A DNA stretch of 64,000 bases from CAVRCT01 sp963719645 (GTDB lineage: Bacteria; Pseudomonadota; Gammaproteobacteria; DSM-16500): the NCBI GenBank assembly GCA_963719645.1, contig CAVRCT010000003.1, forward strand, positions 1 to 64,000. The letters run 5' to 3'. The notes under the pieces were generated by a model. That model saw only the letters and a program-made list of their open reading frames with translations, had not been told where the DNA came from and did not search any database. Below are positions 35,918-45,158 of this stretch, piece after piece (positions within the stretch are counted from its first letter, which is position 1; each line of letters opens with the position of its first letter). The position numbers and the translations under genes are program-made.

Positions 35918-36799
35918 ATGTACATGATCGGAGATTATCCCATTTTTCCAATTGGGCTTGGTGCGATGCCTCTTTCCCTATCAGGCAGGCCTTTAGAAAA
36001 AGATGCAATTGAAGTGATAGAAACATTCCTCGAAATGGGAGGGAATTTTATTGATACAGCAAACGTCTATGGAATTGATGATGCTGAGAGGGGTCATAAT
36101 GAAAAATTAATTCATCATGCACTGACTCGATTAGGCTATTCAGATAAGGTACTGGTAGCAACGAAGGGAGGTGCTACTCGTCCTGCAGGAAATTGGGGAT
36201 TGGGAGAGGGCCATCCGAAGCAATTGCGCAAAGCATGCGAACAAAGTTTGATGGATTTAAAAATACCTGCTCATTCACTTTATTATTTACATGGGCCAGA
36301 TCCCAAAATACCTTTTGAAGATTCAATTAATGAATTAGTTTCATTAAAAAAAGAAGGAAAAATAAAATATATCGGCATTGCAAATGTTGATATGGATTAT
36401 GTAAAAAGAGCGCTGCACTTAACACCCATTACTGCCGTACAAAATCGTTGCAATCCATTTTGCAAAGAAGATTTTAAAAACGGTTTAATTGATTTTTGCA
36501 AAGAGAACAATATTAGTTATGTTCCTTATTGCCCATTAGGCGGCTGGTTTGAACATCAAAAATTAGCTGAGAATAGTTGCTTTCATGCTCTCACGGCAGC
36601 CTATCATTTATCGAGTTATCAAATTAGTCTGGCTTGGTTATTGGCTAAATCAAATCATATTATTCCCATTCCTGGAATGGATAAAAAAGAACATATCATG
36701 GAAAATTTTCGAGCTAAACAAATTAATCTTCGTCATGAAGATATCGAAAAAATAGATCAGTTTCCCGACTTGTATTTAGCAATATTCAAGGATACATAA
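35918..36799 (+). CDS. Aldo/keto reductase
   Basis: An NAD(P)H-dependent TIM-barrel oxidoreductase of about 293 residues. The catalytic tetrad is visible: D and Y in NFIDTANVYGID, K in LVATKGG, and H in YYLHGPDP. The C-terminal cofactor-binding IIPIPGMDKKEHIMENF is present. The start is uncertain (TTG 35915, ATG 35918 or 35924). Substrate cannot be named. A second, frameshifted reductase follows after 2 bases. Confidence 0.85.
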   Translation: MYMIGDYPIFPIGLGAMPLSLSGRPLEKDAIEVIETFLEMGGNFIDTANVYGIDDAERGHNEKLIHHALTRLGYSDKVLVATKGGATRPAGNWGLGEGHPKQLRKACEQSLMDLKIPAHSLYYLHGPDPKIPFEDSINELVSLKKEGKIKYIGIANVDMDYVKRALHLTPITAVQNRCNPFCKEDFKNGLIDFCKENNISYVPYCPLGGWFEHQKLAENSCFHALTAAYHLSSYQISLAWLLAKSNHIIPIPGMDKKEHIMENFRAKQINLRHEDIEKIDQFPDLYLAIFKDT

Positions 36800-36801
36800 A
36801 A

Positions 36802-37897
36802 ATGCCATTTCACAATAGTAAAATTGGATTGGGTTGTGTGTATTTGAATCGCGCCAATCATTCAATCATTGACTCTGCTATCGAGCTGGGCGTCAATTTT
36901 TTTGATACAGCAGATTGCTATCGATTGGCTCATGAAAGTGAATTTGCGTTAGGTGAAAAATTAGGAAAATATCCACGCAAAAGCTTTATTCTATCCACGA
37001 AAGTGGGTGTGCAATTCTCTCCGAAAGGAATTGTTTTATGTGGAAGTCCTGACTATATAGAATCCTCCTGTGATGCTTCCTTAAAAAGACTGCAGACTTG
37101 ATTATCTTGATCTTTATTATTTACATCGCGTCGATCCTGATAGTCTTTTTGAAGATTCTATTGAGGCATTTAAAAAACTCGTGCTTAAAGGCAAAATAAA
37201 ACAGTATGGTCTCTCAGAAGTCACAGCAGATCAAATTCGCAGGGCTCATAAAATTCATCCAGTGAGCGCTGTCCAGATTGAATATGCGCCTTGGTCACGC
37301 GAAGATGAGCAAAATGATGTTATAAAAACATGCAAAGAGTTGGGCATAACGATAGTGGCTTACAGCCCTTTAGGCAGAGCTTTTTTCACAAAGGCAAACG
37401 CTTCTTTTTTTAAAGAATTAAAACAGGATGATTTTCGCAGTCAGTTACCTCGCTACCAAGGTGATACTTTACAGAAAAATTTAAAAGCAAAAGAAGCTTT
37501 GCAACAATATGCCGACAAAAAAAATTGCTCGCTCGCGCAGTTGGTTTTGGCGTGGGAAATGGCAAAAGGAATTATTCCTATTCCAGCAACTGTTAATGTA
37601 AAACATTTAACAGAGAATATGCTAGCGTTAACGATTAAGTTATCTGCTTCAGAATTTGAAGAAATTCAAAAAATAATTCTCTCTTGTCAATTTGTAGGTC
37701 CACGTTATCCCGATGCTAACTTTTCAGCTATACATCCAGAACGTAGAAGAAAGCTTCCTCAACCTGCAAATATACCATCAGCATCACCTATAAAAGTTAA
37801 ATCTGAAATAAGAATGATGAAATTTGGAGAGTTGGGTCATATTCGTCTTTGGGGCAAGCCAAGCGAGTTAAAGCGATTTGAAAAGCCAACAGCGTAG
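36802..37897 (+). pseudogene. Second aldo/keto reductase, frameshifted
   Basis: The N-terminal part (36802-37101) has FDTADCY and ILSTKVG. The frame breaks near 37096, where one extra base sits after SLKRLQ. Removing it restores LDYLDLYYLHRVDPDSLFED, which joins the second part (ATG-initiated at 37181, ending at 37897) with IIPIPATVNVKHLTENM. The result would be a reductase of about 365 residues with an extended C-terminus. It is either a recent pseudogene or a sequencing error. Confidence 0.8.
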
Positions 37898-38466
37898 GCT
37901 ACATCTCCTTTTTTAAATTTGACTCGAAGTCTTTGATGGGCCATCGGCGTGTAGGCGACGAAAGGTTACCTAAGCAACTTTATCAAATTTAGGATGAATG
38001 AATCTTAAAATCGCGAGGTAAAGAAAATAACAGTTCTTGGTCATTTTATTTCATATAATTAATTATTGATTCTTTTAGCGCCATAGCGAATTTTTTTTAA
38101 TAATTTTTATTGCCATTTCATTCAATTGGTTAATGTTTTGCGTGATTAATTGGGCATACAAAATGTGAATATGCACTAAACTGAAGTTAAGTCAGATGAA
38201 AAGTTACGAGTGGTGAGTCGGCAGGATATATAAAACAAGAACCACCTGCCGACTATAATATCAACCTTCGATCTATTTTCCTCTCCTCTCTGTAAGTCAA
38301 TCACCACAAAGCGTGTGAAATACTAACGAAACAATTCGACTGTATAAAACCATCCGACTGCTAAATAAATTATAATGCTTTGAATTAATTATATAATTTA
38401 TTTTAGAGCAATTTAGTTCACGAAAGAGCGCACTTTAGATGACAGATATTTTAAGAAAGTGTTTGC
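37898..38466. other. Gene-free spacer with an inverted repeat
   Basis: No convincing ORF is present. The only clear structure is an inverted repeat at about 38216-38255, AGTCGGCAGG with CCTGCCGACT around a 19-base AT-rich loop. The rest is AT-rich with no recognised motif. It may hold regulatory DNA for the small RNAs downstream. Confidence 0.4.
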
Positions 38467-38472
38467 TAGAAT
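38464..38472 (+). promoter_or_regulatory. Extended -10 promoter of small RNA 1
   Basis: TGCTAGAAT is an extended -10 element (TG-N-TAGAAT) with no good -35, as expected of an activator-dependent promoter. The predicted start near 38479 is exactly the first base of the first GGA hairpin. Confidence 0.5.
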
Positions 38473-38478
38473 GGTGGC

Positions 38479-38617
38479 TGTCAAGGATGACAACGGTTAC
38501 TGAAAGGACTCTTGCAACCACTCCTCGTTTTGTATGCCAAGGATGGATTTTTAAGCAAGGATTGCTATTTCTGAGTTGAGCATATCAGGGCAACTGAATA
38601 AGTTGCCCCTTTTTTTT
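38479..38617 (+). ncRNA. CsrA-titrating small RNA candidate 1 (CsrB/RsmY/RsmZ type)
   Basis: About 139 nt with five GGA motifs, four of them AAGGA. Three are displayed in hairpin loops: TGTCA-AGGA-TGACA (38479-38492), CCA-AGGA-TGG (38537-38546) and GCAA-GGA-TTGC (38555-38565), close to the known CsrA target CARGGAUG. A Rho-independent terminator ends it: GGGCAACT/AGTTGCCC plus eight T. It shares a core of about 55 nt, from ACCACTCCTCGTTTTG through the CCAAGGAT hairpin, with candidate 2. Binding to CsrA is inferred. Confidence 0.7.
38588..38617 (+). terminator. Terminator of small RNA 1
   Basis: GGGCAACT and AGTTGCCC form an 8-bp stem with a GAATA loop, followed by C and eight T. It is a strong intrinsic terminator with no upstream ORF, which supports a non-coding transcript. 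Confidence 0.85.
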
Positions 38618-38802
38618 AAGAAATCACTCTATTACTTTGTGAGACATTTCCTACAAAACGCGTAGGAATAAGACTTCTCTCCTTTTCCGCAAGAAATATA
38701 ATTGATTGATTTTACTCTTATTGTTTATTGTTTGAATCAATTGTACGTTGTTTTCTATTTGTAAGCCAAGCCATTAAGTATATGAAAAAAAAATGATTTA
38801 GC

Positions 38803-38944
38803 TATAATGATCCTAGCTAATGATTAGCTATGGTGATTGAACGGATTTCTATAACCACTCCTCGTTTTGCGTGTCCAAGGATTGGATTTTTTGCATGGAT
38901 AGCAGTTGATTTGATTGAAGGGTAACGAAAGTTACCCTTTTTTT
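38803..38944 (+). ncRNA. CsrA-titrating small RNA candidate 2, with promoter
   Basis: A perfect TATAAT at 38803-38808 predicts a start near 38815 and an RNA of about 130 nt. Four GGA motifs are present; CCAA-GGA-TTGG (38875-38885) is a clear loop, and GCATGGATAGC (38893-38903) a weaker one. A 5' hairpin TAGCTAA-TGA-TTAGCTA and a terminator GGGTAAC-GAAA-GTTACCC plus seven T frame it. An inverted repeat, TTCCTAC-N7-GTAGGAA (38648-38668), lies upstream and could be an activator site. Confidence 0.68.
38920..38944 (+). terminator. Terminator of small RNA 2
   Basis: A 7-bp stem, GGGTAAC with GTTACCC, has a GAAA tetraloop and is followed by seven T. It lies 9 bases from the stop of der, which is encoded on the other strand. 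Confidence 0.88.
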
Positions 38945-38952
38945 ATGCTTTT

Positions 38953-40347
38953 TTATTTTCGTTTATTAGATTTGACATGCCGCATCATGCGCGTCTTTTT
39001 CTGTTGTTGTCGTTCGGATAATACGTTGGGTCGATTGCGGAAAGGATTTTCACTGTTTTTAAATTCAATGAACACAGGCGTGCCCATCAATTTTAAACGA
39101 GCTTGGAAAGTGTTGGCTAAGTAACGGCGATACGTATCCGGTAACTGACTCACTTGATTGCCATGAATAATGATACGAGGAGGATTATTGCCGCCCGGGT
39201 GAGCGTAGCGTAATTTAATTCGACGTCCTTGTATCATGGGCGGAGCATGTTGAATAACAGTTTCTTGTAAGATTTTCATTAATCGCGGTGTTGTCATTTT
39301 TTTATTGGCAGAATCATACGCTTCATTAATGGAATCAAATAAATTTCCGACACCGGTACCATGCAGAGCTGAAATAAAATGGATGCGAACAAACGGCACA
39401 AAGTGCAATTTACGATCGATGGTTGAACGCGTATGTTCTTTTTCTTCGATGGACATGCCATCCCATTTATTAATCGCAATCACCAATGCTTTGCCGGTTT
39501 CTAAAATGAAACCTAACAAACGTAAATCCTGATCGGTTACACCGTCTCTTGCATCAATGACAAACAGCACAACGTTGGTGGCTTCAATGGCTTGTAATGT
39601 TTTCACGACAGAAAACTTTTCGGTGGTTTCAAACACTTTGCCACGACGTCGTACGCCTGCTGTATCGATTAACGTGTACTGACGGTCAAATCGTTCCATC
39701 GGTATGTAAATACTGTCGCGAGTCGTGCCAGGCAAATCAAATACAATGACACGCTCTTCACCCAACATACGATTAGTTAACGTGGATTTTCCGACATTTG
39801 GTCGGCCAATAATCGCTAATTTAATGCTGGATTTATCATCGTCTGGTTCTTCATAAACGGTTTGTTCAGCAAAAATAGTGTGAATTAATTCTGGGATACC
39901 ACGATTATGCGAAGCAGAAATCGCAATCGGTTTACCAAACCCTAAGCGGAAAAAATCAGCTGTCGCCAGATCAGGATCTAATCCTTCGGCTTTATTGACG
40001 ACAATAAAAATATTCTTTTTAAGCGTTCGTAATTTTTCAGCAATGGATTGATCTGAGGCGGTGAACCCATCGCGTGCATCGACAAGAAAAATGACTTGAT
40101 CGGCTTCCATGATGGCTTGTTCGGATTGATGCGCCATTAGAAGATCTAACTCACTTTTTTCCTCAGTGATGCCACCGGTATCAATGAGAATAAATTTATG
40201 ATCGGCAATATCGGCTTCACCATATTGTCGATCCCGTGTCATACCCGGAAAATCGGAAACCAGCGCAGCTCGTGATCGAGTGAGACAATTGAACAACGTC
40301 GATTTACCTACATTCGGACGGCCAACGATGGCGAGGACAGGTAACAT
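38953..40347 (-). CDS. der: Ribosome-associated GTPase Der (EngA)
   Basis: An essential double GTPase for 50S assembly. The 464-residue protein has two G domains, each with GRPNVGKST (near residue 8 and again near 180), DTGG/DTAG switch motifs and NKAE/NKWD specificity motifs, followed by a C-terminal KH-like domain and a basic tail. It is the last gene of the pilF-rodZ-hisS-yfgM-bamB-der series. bamB ends 1 base upstream, so coupling is likely. Confidence 0.97.
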   Translation of the reverse strand: MLPVLAIVGRPNVGKSTLFNCLTRSRAALVSDFPGMTRDRQYGEADIADHKFILIDTGGITEEKSELDLLMAHQSEQAIMEADQVIFLVDARDGFTASDQSIAEKLRTLKKNIFIVVNKAEGLDPDLATADFFRLGFGKPIAISASHNRGIPELIHTIFAEQTVYEEPDDDKSSIKLAIIGRPNVGKSTLTNRMLGEERVIVFDLPGTTRDSIYIPMERFDRQYTLIDTAGVRRRGKVFETTEKFSVVKTLQAIEATNVVLFVIDARDGVTDQDLRLLGFILETGKALVIAINKWDGMSIEEKEHTRSTIDRKLHFVPFVRIHFISALHGTGVGNLFDSINEAYDSANKKMTTPRLMKILQETVIQHAPPMIQGRRIKLRYAHPGGNNPPRIIIHGNQVSQLPDTYRRYLANTFQARLKLMGTPVFIEFKNSENPFRNRPNVLSERQQQKKTRMMRHVKSNKRK

Positions 40348-40348
40348 A

Positions 40349-41503
40349 TTAAGTAACCGTATAAGCGGTTAAATGTCCATTTTTCGTGTAAACATAGACA
40401 ATATTATTGTTTACCACCGGTGTCGCCAAAATGCCTGAGCTATTGACTAATACACGCGCGACGAAGTGACCATCTGCTTGACTTAGCACATGGAGATAAC
40501 CTTCATCATCACCGACTAGCACGTAATTGCCTAAGAGAGCAGGCCCGGTGATTGTACGATGCGCTAATTGTTTTTGTTCCCACAGCAGAGAACCATTGGC
40601 GGCATTAAAAGCAAATAGATGACTGGTTGCATCTGACACATAAACAGTGGCATGGTTTGCAGCACTGCCTGCATAAGAAGAAATATCATGCGTCCACAGT
40701 TCATTGCCGGAAGATAATTCTAAGCGTGCGACTTGACCTTGGTAAGTTGCAGCATAAACACGATTGTCAACGACCAGGGGATCTGCATCAATGTCTACCA
40801 TGCGTTGAATAGCAAATAAACCGCTGGGTTCTGCGACGACGCTTTTCCATTCTAAATTGCCGGAATGTAAATTGAGTCTCACCAGTTTGCCACTTTCAAA
40901 ACCGACAATGACTGCATTACCGCTGATTTGCGGCGCGCTTGAGCCGCGTAAAATTAAGTTCGGTTCATTTTCTTGATAATGCCAGAGAGCATGGCCATCG
41001 CTGGTGGCGATTGCAGTGACCTGGCCATCGATAGATTTTGCGAGAGTGATACCATTTTTCGAATCAGCGGGTGCTAACATTTCACTGCCGACGAAAGCCG
41101 TCCAGGCTTGGCGACCATTGCTTTGACTCAATGCAATTAATTCACCTTTATGTGTGCCGACGAATACCAATCCTTCATGGGCAGAAACCCCGCTGCTTAA
41201 TGCGGAACCTGTATTGACTGACCAAATGGATTTGCCGGTCATTTTATCATTGGCTGTCACCGTGCCATTCTTGCTGCTGGTGAAAATCAGTTGTTCCGCA
41301 ACCGCTGGCGCTAATTTTAAATACTCACTGTCAGAACCTGAGCCCGTGGAGGTTGACCACATCGGTCGAAGCGTTGCGGAGGGAGTGAATTGGGTGAGCG
41401 GTGTGGGCGGTGGCGTATTATCTTTATCAAAGAAAGTTGAGCAAGCTGTTAATAAAACGCTAATAGCTGACAGAGCAACTAATTTTTGGATGACTTTTTT
41501 CAT
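40349..41503 (-). CDS. bamB: Outer membrane assembly lipoprotein BamB
   Basis: A BAM-complex lipoprotein that helps fold outer-membrane proteins. The 384-residue protein has a signal peptide with lipobox LLTAC near residue 20 and then an eight-bladed PQQ-type beta-propeller (repeats such as GKSIWSVNTGSALSSG and GNELWTHDISSYAG). It sits between yfgM and der, the order known from E. coli. Confidence 0.94.
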   Translation of the reverse strand: MKKVIQKLVALSAISVLLTACSTFFDKDNTPPPTPLTQFTPSATLRPMWSTSTGSGSDSEYLKLAPAVAEQLIFTSSKNGTVTANDKMTGKSIWSVNTGSALSSGVSAHEGLVFVGTHKGELIALSQSNGRQAWTAFVGSEMLAPADSKNGITLAKSIDGQVTAIATSDGHALWHYQENEPNLILRGSSAPQISGNAVIVGFESGKLVRLNLHSGNLEWKSVVAEPSGLFAIQRMVDIDADPLVVDNRVYAATYQGQVARLELSSGNELWTHDISSYAGSAANHATVYVSDATSHLFAFNAANGSLLWEQKQLAHRTITGPALLGNYVLVGDDEGYLHVLSQADGHFVARVLVNSSGILATPVVNNNIVYVYTKNGHLTAYTVT

Positions 41504-41530
41504 ATAAATCCTATTCGTGTGCAGATGGAT

Positions 41531-42208
41531 TTACGATGCTTTAACGGGTTGAACCGCTAAGTTATCGTATTTCATTTGCAAAATGGGTCGACTGATTTCT
41601 GCATTCGGAATTTCAGAAAGAGCTAATTGATAAGCACTGCGCGCAGAGTTGGGATCATTTTGAGCGAGATAAGCATCACCACGTACTTCATCCACTAAGC
41701 CAATAAAATTTTTATCATCCATCTTTTTTAAGAGAGATAATGCATCGCCGGGTTTTTTCTCGGTGATCAACACGCGAGCTAACCGAATTCGCGCGATTTC
41801 TTTGATGGCATATTCGCCGCTGTGGTCTAACACCCAATTCAGTTGTTTTTCGGCATCGGAATAATTTTTCTTTAAGACATCTTCTCTTGCTAACATGAGT
41901 GCCGCCATTTGAGCATAAGGTGTCTTAGGGAAATGGCTCACTAATTTTTTGGCTTGGACGCTGGCATCTTGGGTATTATTTTGGGCGCGGGCTGTAATCA
42001 TTTCATCATAAACGACGGAAGCATGCGATAAAATACGATTACGATAACTTTGCCAGTACCGCCAGCCAGACGTGATAATGACCGCAACGATGACACCCGT
42101 TAGAATGGTCATGCCATATTGTTTAACCCAGTTCTTTAATTGCTGGATTTGTTCTTGTTCGGTTAAGTATTCAGTCAAGGAAACGCCCCTTTTATCTGCA
42201 TTTTGCAC
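41531..42208 (-). CDS. yfgM: YfgM-type TPR membrane protein
   Basis: An ancillary SecYEG-associated, periplasm-facing protein in E. coli. The 225-residue product has a cytoplasmic N-terminus with LTEQEQIQQLKNWVKQYG, one membrane helix at about 34-51 (MTILTGVIVAVIITSGW) and helical TPR-like repeats. The hisS gene is not directly upstream; a divergent DUF945-like gene intervenes. Confidence 0.9.
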   Translation of the reverse strand: MQNADKRGVSLTEYLTEQEQIQQLKNWVKQYGMTILTGVIVAVIITSGWRYWQSYRNRILSHASVVYDEMITARAQNNTQDASVQAKKLVSHFPKTPYAQMAALMLAREDVLKKNYSDAEKQLNWVLDHSGEYAIKEIARIRLARVLITEKKPGDALSLLKKMDDKNFIGLVDEVRGDAYLAQNDPNSARSAYQLALSEIPNAEISRPILQMKYDNLAVQPVKAS

Positions 42209-42288
42209 GCGCTGAGTATAGCGGATTTTAGCAAAAAAGCACCAACGTTTTTTTAAGCAAAGCGGTCAATAATACGATAACCTCCTTA

Positions 42289-42297
42289 TGGTATACT
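42289..42297 (+). promoter_or_regulatory. Extended -10 promoter of the DUF945-like gene
   Basis: TGGTATACT is an extended -10 element with a predicted start about 18 bases before the ATG at 42322. The -35 region is poor. It lies between divergent yfgM and the DUF945-like gene. Confidence 0.5.
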
Positions 42298-42321
42298 CGA
42301 ATGAATTATGGAGGATTTTCT

Positions 42322-43674
42322 ATGAAAACGATGTTAAAAGCGTTGAGTTTCCTAGTTATAATTGCTCTAATTTTGCTCTCAGCACCTCTCGTAGATGGCT
42401 ATTTATTCAAACAAACTTTTTACAATTATGTAGATGTTATTAATTCGGCAAACCCGACTATAAAAATTAACATCGATGGCTATCGTGAAGGTTGGTTTTC
42501 GTCTGAGGCCTCTCTTTCGATCAAAAGTATCAGTGCCAATGACGCCGTCAATAAAAACCAGATGGTTTTTAATCTGGTGACGCTCCAGCATATTGCGCAT
42601 GGCCCGATTGTATGGGATTCCATTCGTAAAAGATGGCAATTAGGGCAGGCCAGTATTCATACGAATATGCATCTACCTGATTCAATCGAAAAAACTTTAC
42701 TCAGTACTCACGATGGTCGTGGTGTCATGCAAATCGATACGGTTTTTACCTTTGATGGAAAAATCACAAATCAATTTAGCATGCCGGTTTTAGGTATGAC
42801 AAAAGATACGGGGACATTTACCTGGCAGGGCATTTCAGGGACAACCATGAATATTCTTGAGAAAGGAAAACTGTTGACCTCAGTCGCTGATGTTACGATT
42901 GGCAAATTTACCTTTCAAAATCAGACCACTCATATTGTAACCCAAGATGCAAATTTTCAATCCAACATGTCGCTTGATAGTAATGGTTTATGGACGGGTT
43001 ATGCGGATGTTAGCTGGCCTGGATTTTCGACGCAGATGACGCAAAATGGTAGTAATAAATTATTTGATGTGTCCAATTTGCAATTTAAAAATCAATTTCA
43101 TGTTAACAATAATCAATATAATTTGAATATCCAATTCATGTTAGATAAATTCGCGACGGAATCAGATTTTAGTATTTTAAAATCAAGCTTAGCTGTTAAT
43201 ATCAATAATATGAGTATTCCAGGTGTCCAAGGGTTGTCACAAGTTCTTGCATCCCAAGTCATCAATCCGACACCGGCATCCAGTCAGGCAGTACTCGTTT
43301 ATTTACCCAATTTATTTACCCAAGCCACTCAAGTAGATTGTCTGTCGTCTATCAATACGTCCAGTGGTCATTTGATTTTGTCAGCTAAATTAAATTGGCC
43401 GAACCAAGTTAAAACATTGCAAGATGTGGGTACGAATGTCGATGCTGTGGTTGACATACGTGTGTCTCGTGCGCTCGTTAATAAAATGGCTGATTTCCAG
43501 GCTAAAGGCGCTGCTGCAACCCAACCAGTCAATTCACAACCGCGACCGAGTGTCACCCAAAGCTTCGATGCATTTGTGAAAGCGGGTTATATGAAAATGG
43601 ATAATGATGATTATGTCACTACGATTACCTATCAGAACGGTGTCAGAAAGGCGAATGGGGTGGTGTTGCAATAG
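42322..43674 (+). CDS. DUF945 (YdgA-like) family protein
   Basis: A 450-residue envelope protein with an N-terminal membrane anchor (FLVIIALILLSAPLVDGYL). The start fits DUF945 proteins, with a G-rich stretch after the anchor and the DGYREGWFSSEASLSI motif; several Coxiella/Legionella relatives of YdgA have this form. The ATG at 42322 follows TGGAGG; the frame extends to 42301 without a better site. It is inserted, on the + strand, between hisS and yfgM, and its stop abuts the family C palindrome. Function unknown. Confidence 0.75.
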   Translation: MKTMLKALSFLVIIALILLSAPLVDGYLFKQTFYNYVDVINSANPTIKINIDGYREGWFSSEASLSIKSISANDAVNKNQMVFNLVTLQHIAHGPIVWDSIRKRWQLGQASIHTNMHLPDSIEKTLLSTHDGRGVMQIDTVFTFDGKITNQFSMPVLGMTKDTGTFTWQGISGTTMNILEKGKLLTSVADVTIGKFTFQNQTTHIVTQDANFQSNMSLDSNGLWTGYADVSWPGFSTQMTQNGSNKLFDVSNLQFKNQFHVNNNQYNLNIQFMLDKFATESDFSILKSSLAVNINNMSIPGVQGLSQVLASQVINPTPASSQAVLVYLPNLFTQATQVDCLSSINTSSGHLILSAKLNWPNQVKTLQDVGTNVDAVVDIRVSRALVNKMADFQAKGAAATQPVNSQPRPSVTQSFDAFVKAGYMKMDNDDYVTTITYQNGVRKANGVVLQ

Positions 43675-43823
43675 GCGTTGTTGCGTAATTCACGCACCGT
43701 CATTGCGAGGAGCGTTTTTTGCGACGAAGCAATCCAGTTTTTGATACTTAAGTCTAAAACTGGATTGCTTCGTCGCAAAAAACGCTCCTCGCAATGACGG
43801 TGCGTGAATTACGTAGCAACGTC
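43674..43823. repeat. Long palindrome, family C, copy 2
   Basis: The core is identical to copy 1 at 35731, but the outer arm reads AATTCACGCACCGTC instead of AATTCCCACTTCCGTC, and its partner arm has changed to match. It lies between the convergent ends of the DUF945-like gene and hisS, and could serve both as a transcript end. Confidence 0.75.
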
Positions 43824-43842
43824 ATTGCAATAAGGAAGATTT

Positions 43843-45135
43843 TTATGAATTTGTGTTGTTTACAGAAATTGAAAAATGATGCAAATAATTCACGAGTTCA
43901 GATTGCTGAATCATCGCTTGCGGTTTTTCTTCACGCAAAAATTTGATCGCGATGGTTTGAGTTGCCAATTCATTTCCGCCTAAAATCAACGCGAGACTCG
44001 CGCCGCTTTTATCTGCTTTTTTGAATTGATTTTTTAAGCTACCGCCACCGCAATGCATCATCACGCGTAAAGACAATTGATCACGAAGTTTGTCCGCGAG
44101 TGCTAAGCCGCGTTGAAATGCATCGTTGCTATCTGAAATAAAATAAATATCCGGCGTATTCACCGGAAGATTTTTGTTTAATTCCTGGATGAGTAAAACG
44201 ATACGTTCCATACCAATGGCAAAACCGAGTGCCGAAGAAGGTTTGCCACCTAGCTGTTCGATTAAACTGTCATATCGACCGCCACCACAAACGGTGCCTT
44301 GCGCACCTAACGCAGTTGTGACCCACTCAAATGCCGTTTTGGAATAATAATCTAAACCGCGCACTAAACAGGGATTTACAATAAAGGTTAATCCAGCGCT
44401 TTGCAGAAATTGTTGTAAGGTCTGGAAGTGTTCTTTGGATTCTGGATCTAAATAATCGATTAGCTTCGGTGCATTTTTTACAACGTCTTGTATGTCAGGA
44501 TTTTTGCTATCTAAAATTCGCAACGGATTGGTGACTAAGCGCCGTTTGCTTTCTTCATCGAGTTTATCTTCGTGTTGAGAAAGATATTTTACTAACTGTT
44601 CGCGATACGCTGCACGAGCATTGGCTGAGCCCAGTGAATTTATCTCTAGCGTCACATGTTCTTTAAGCCCGAGTTTTTCCAGAATTTTAGCGGATAGCAA
44701 AATTAATTCGGCATCGGCATCAGGTGTTTCAATGCCAAAAATTTCTGCACCGCATTGATGAAATTGTCGATAACGGCCTTTTTGTGGCCGTTCATGACGG
44801 AAATACGGACCCAAGTACCACAAGCGTTGGATTTGATTATACAGTAAACCATGTTCAATACCGGCTCGGACACAGCATGCCGTTCCTTCAGGACGCAATG
44901 TTAAGCTATCGTTATTGCGATCTAAAAAGGTATACATTTCTTTTTCGACGATGTCAGTTGCTTCACCGATGGAGCGTTTAAATAATTCGGTTTTTTCAAC
45001 AATGGGAAAACGAATTTCTTGATAACAATAGGTTGTGAGGACTTGACGCAAGGTATCTTCAACGTATTGCCAAACATGGGTTTCATTCGGAAGAATATCA
45101 TTCATTCCGCGAATTGCTTGAATGGGTGCTGCCAC
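43843..45135 (-). CDS. hisS: Histidine-tRNA ligase
   Basis: Charges tRNA-His. The 430-residue class II synthetase has motif 1 around IRFPIVEKTELFKRSIGE, motif 2 in YLGPYFRHERPQKGRYRQFHQ, the histidine-A motif LVRGLDYYSKTAFEW and motif 3 ALGFAIGMERI, with a C-terminal anticodon domain. rodZ ends 23 bases upstream. No ispG lies between them, unlike E. coli. Confidence 0.97.
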   Translation of the reverse strand: MAAPIQAIRGMNDILPNETHVWQYVEDTLRQVLTTYCYQEIRFPIVEKTELFKRSIGEATDIVEKEMYTFLDRNNDSLTLRPEGTACCVRAGIEHGLLYNQIQRLWYLGPYFRHERPQKGRYRQFHQCGAEIFGIETPDADAELILLSAKILEKLGLKEHVTLEINSLGSANARAAYREQLVKYLSQHEDKLDEESKRRLVTNPLRILDSKNPDIQDVVKNAPKLIDYLDPESKEHFQTLQQFLQSAGLTFIVNPCLVRGLDYYSKTAFEWVTTALGAQGTVCGGGRYDSLIEQLGGKPSSALGFAIGMERIVLLIQELNKNLPVNTPDIYFISDSNDAFQRGLALADKLRDQLSLRVMMHCGGGSLKNQFKKADKSGASLALILGGNELATQTIAIKFLREEKPQAMIQQSELVNYLHHFSISVNNTNS

Positions 45136-45158
45136 AGTTTCCTCGCTTTTTATTGCTT

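Noticed and set aside
36802..37897. Two separate reductase genes
   Set aside because: The second open frame has no N-terminal catalytic region and joins the first perfectly after removal of one base.
38216..38255. Third CsrA-sponge RNA
   Set aside because: The inverted repeat has a single GGA in the loop, no T tract and no promoter pair, so it was not called.
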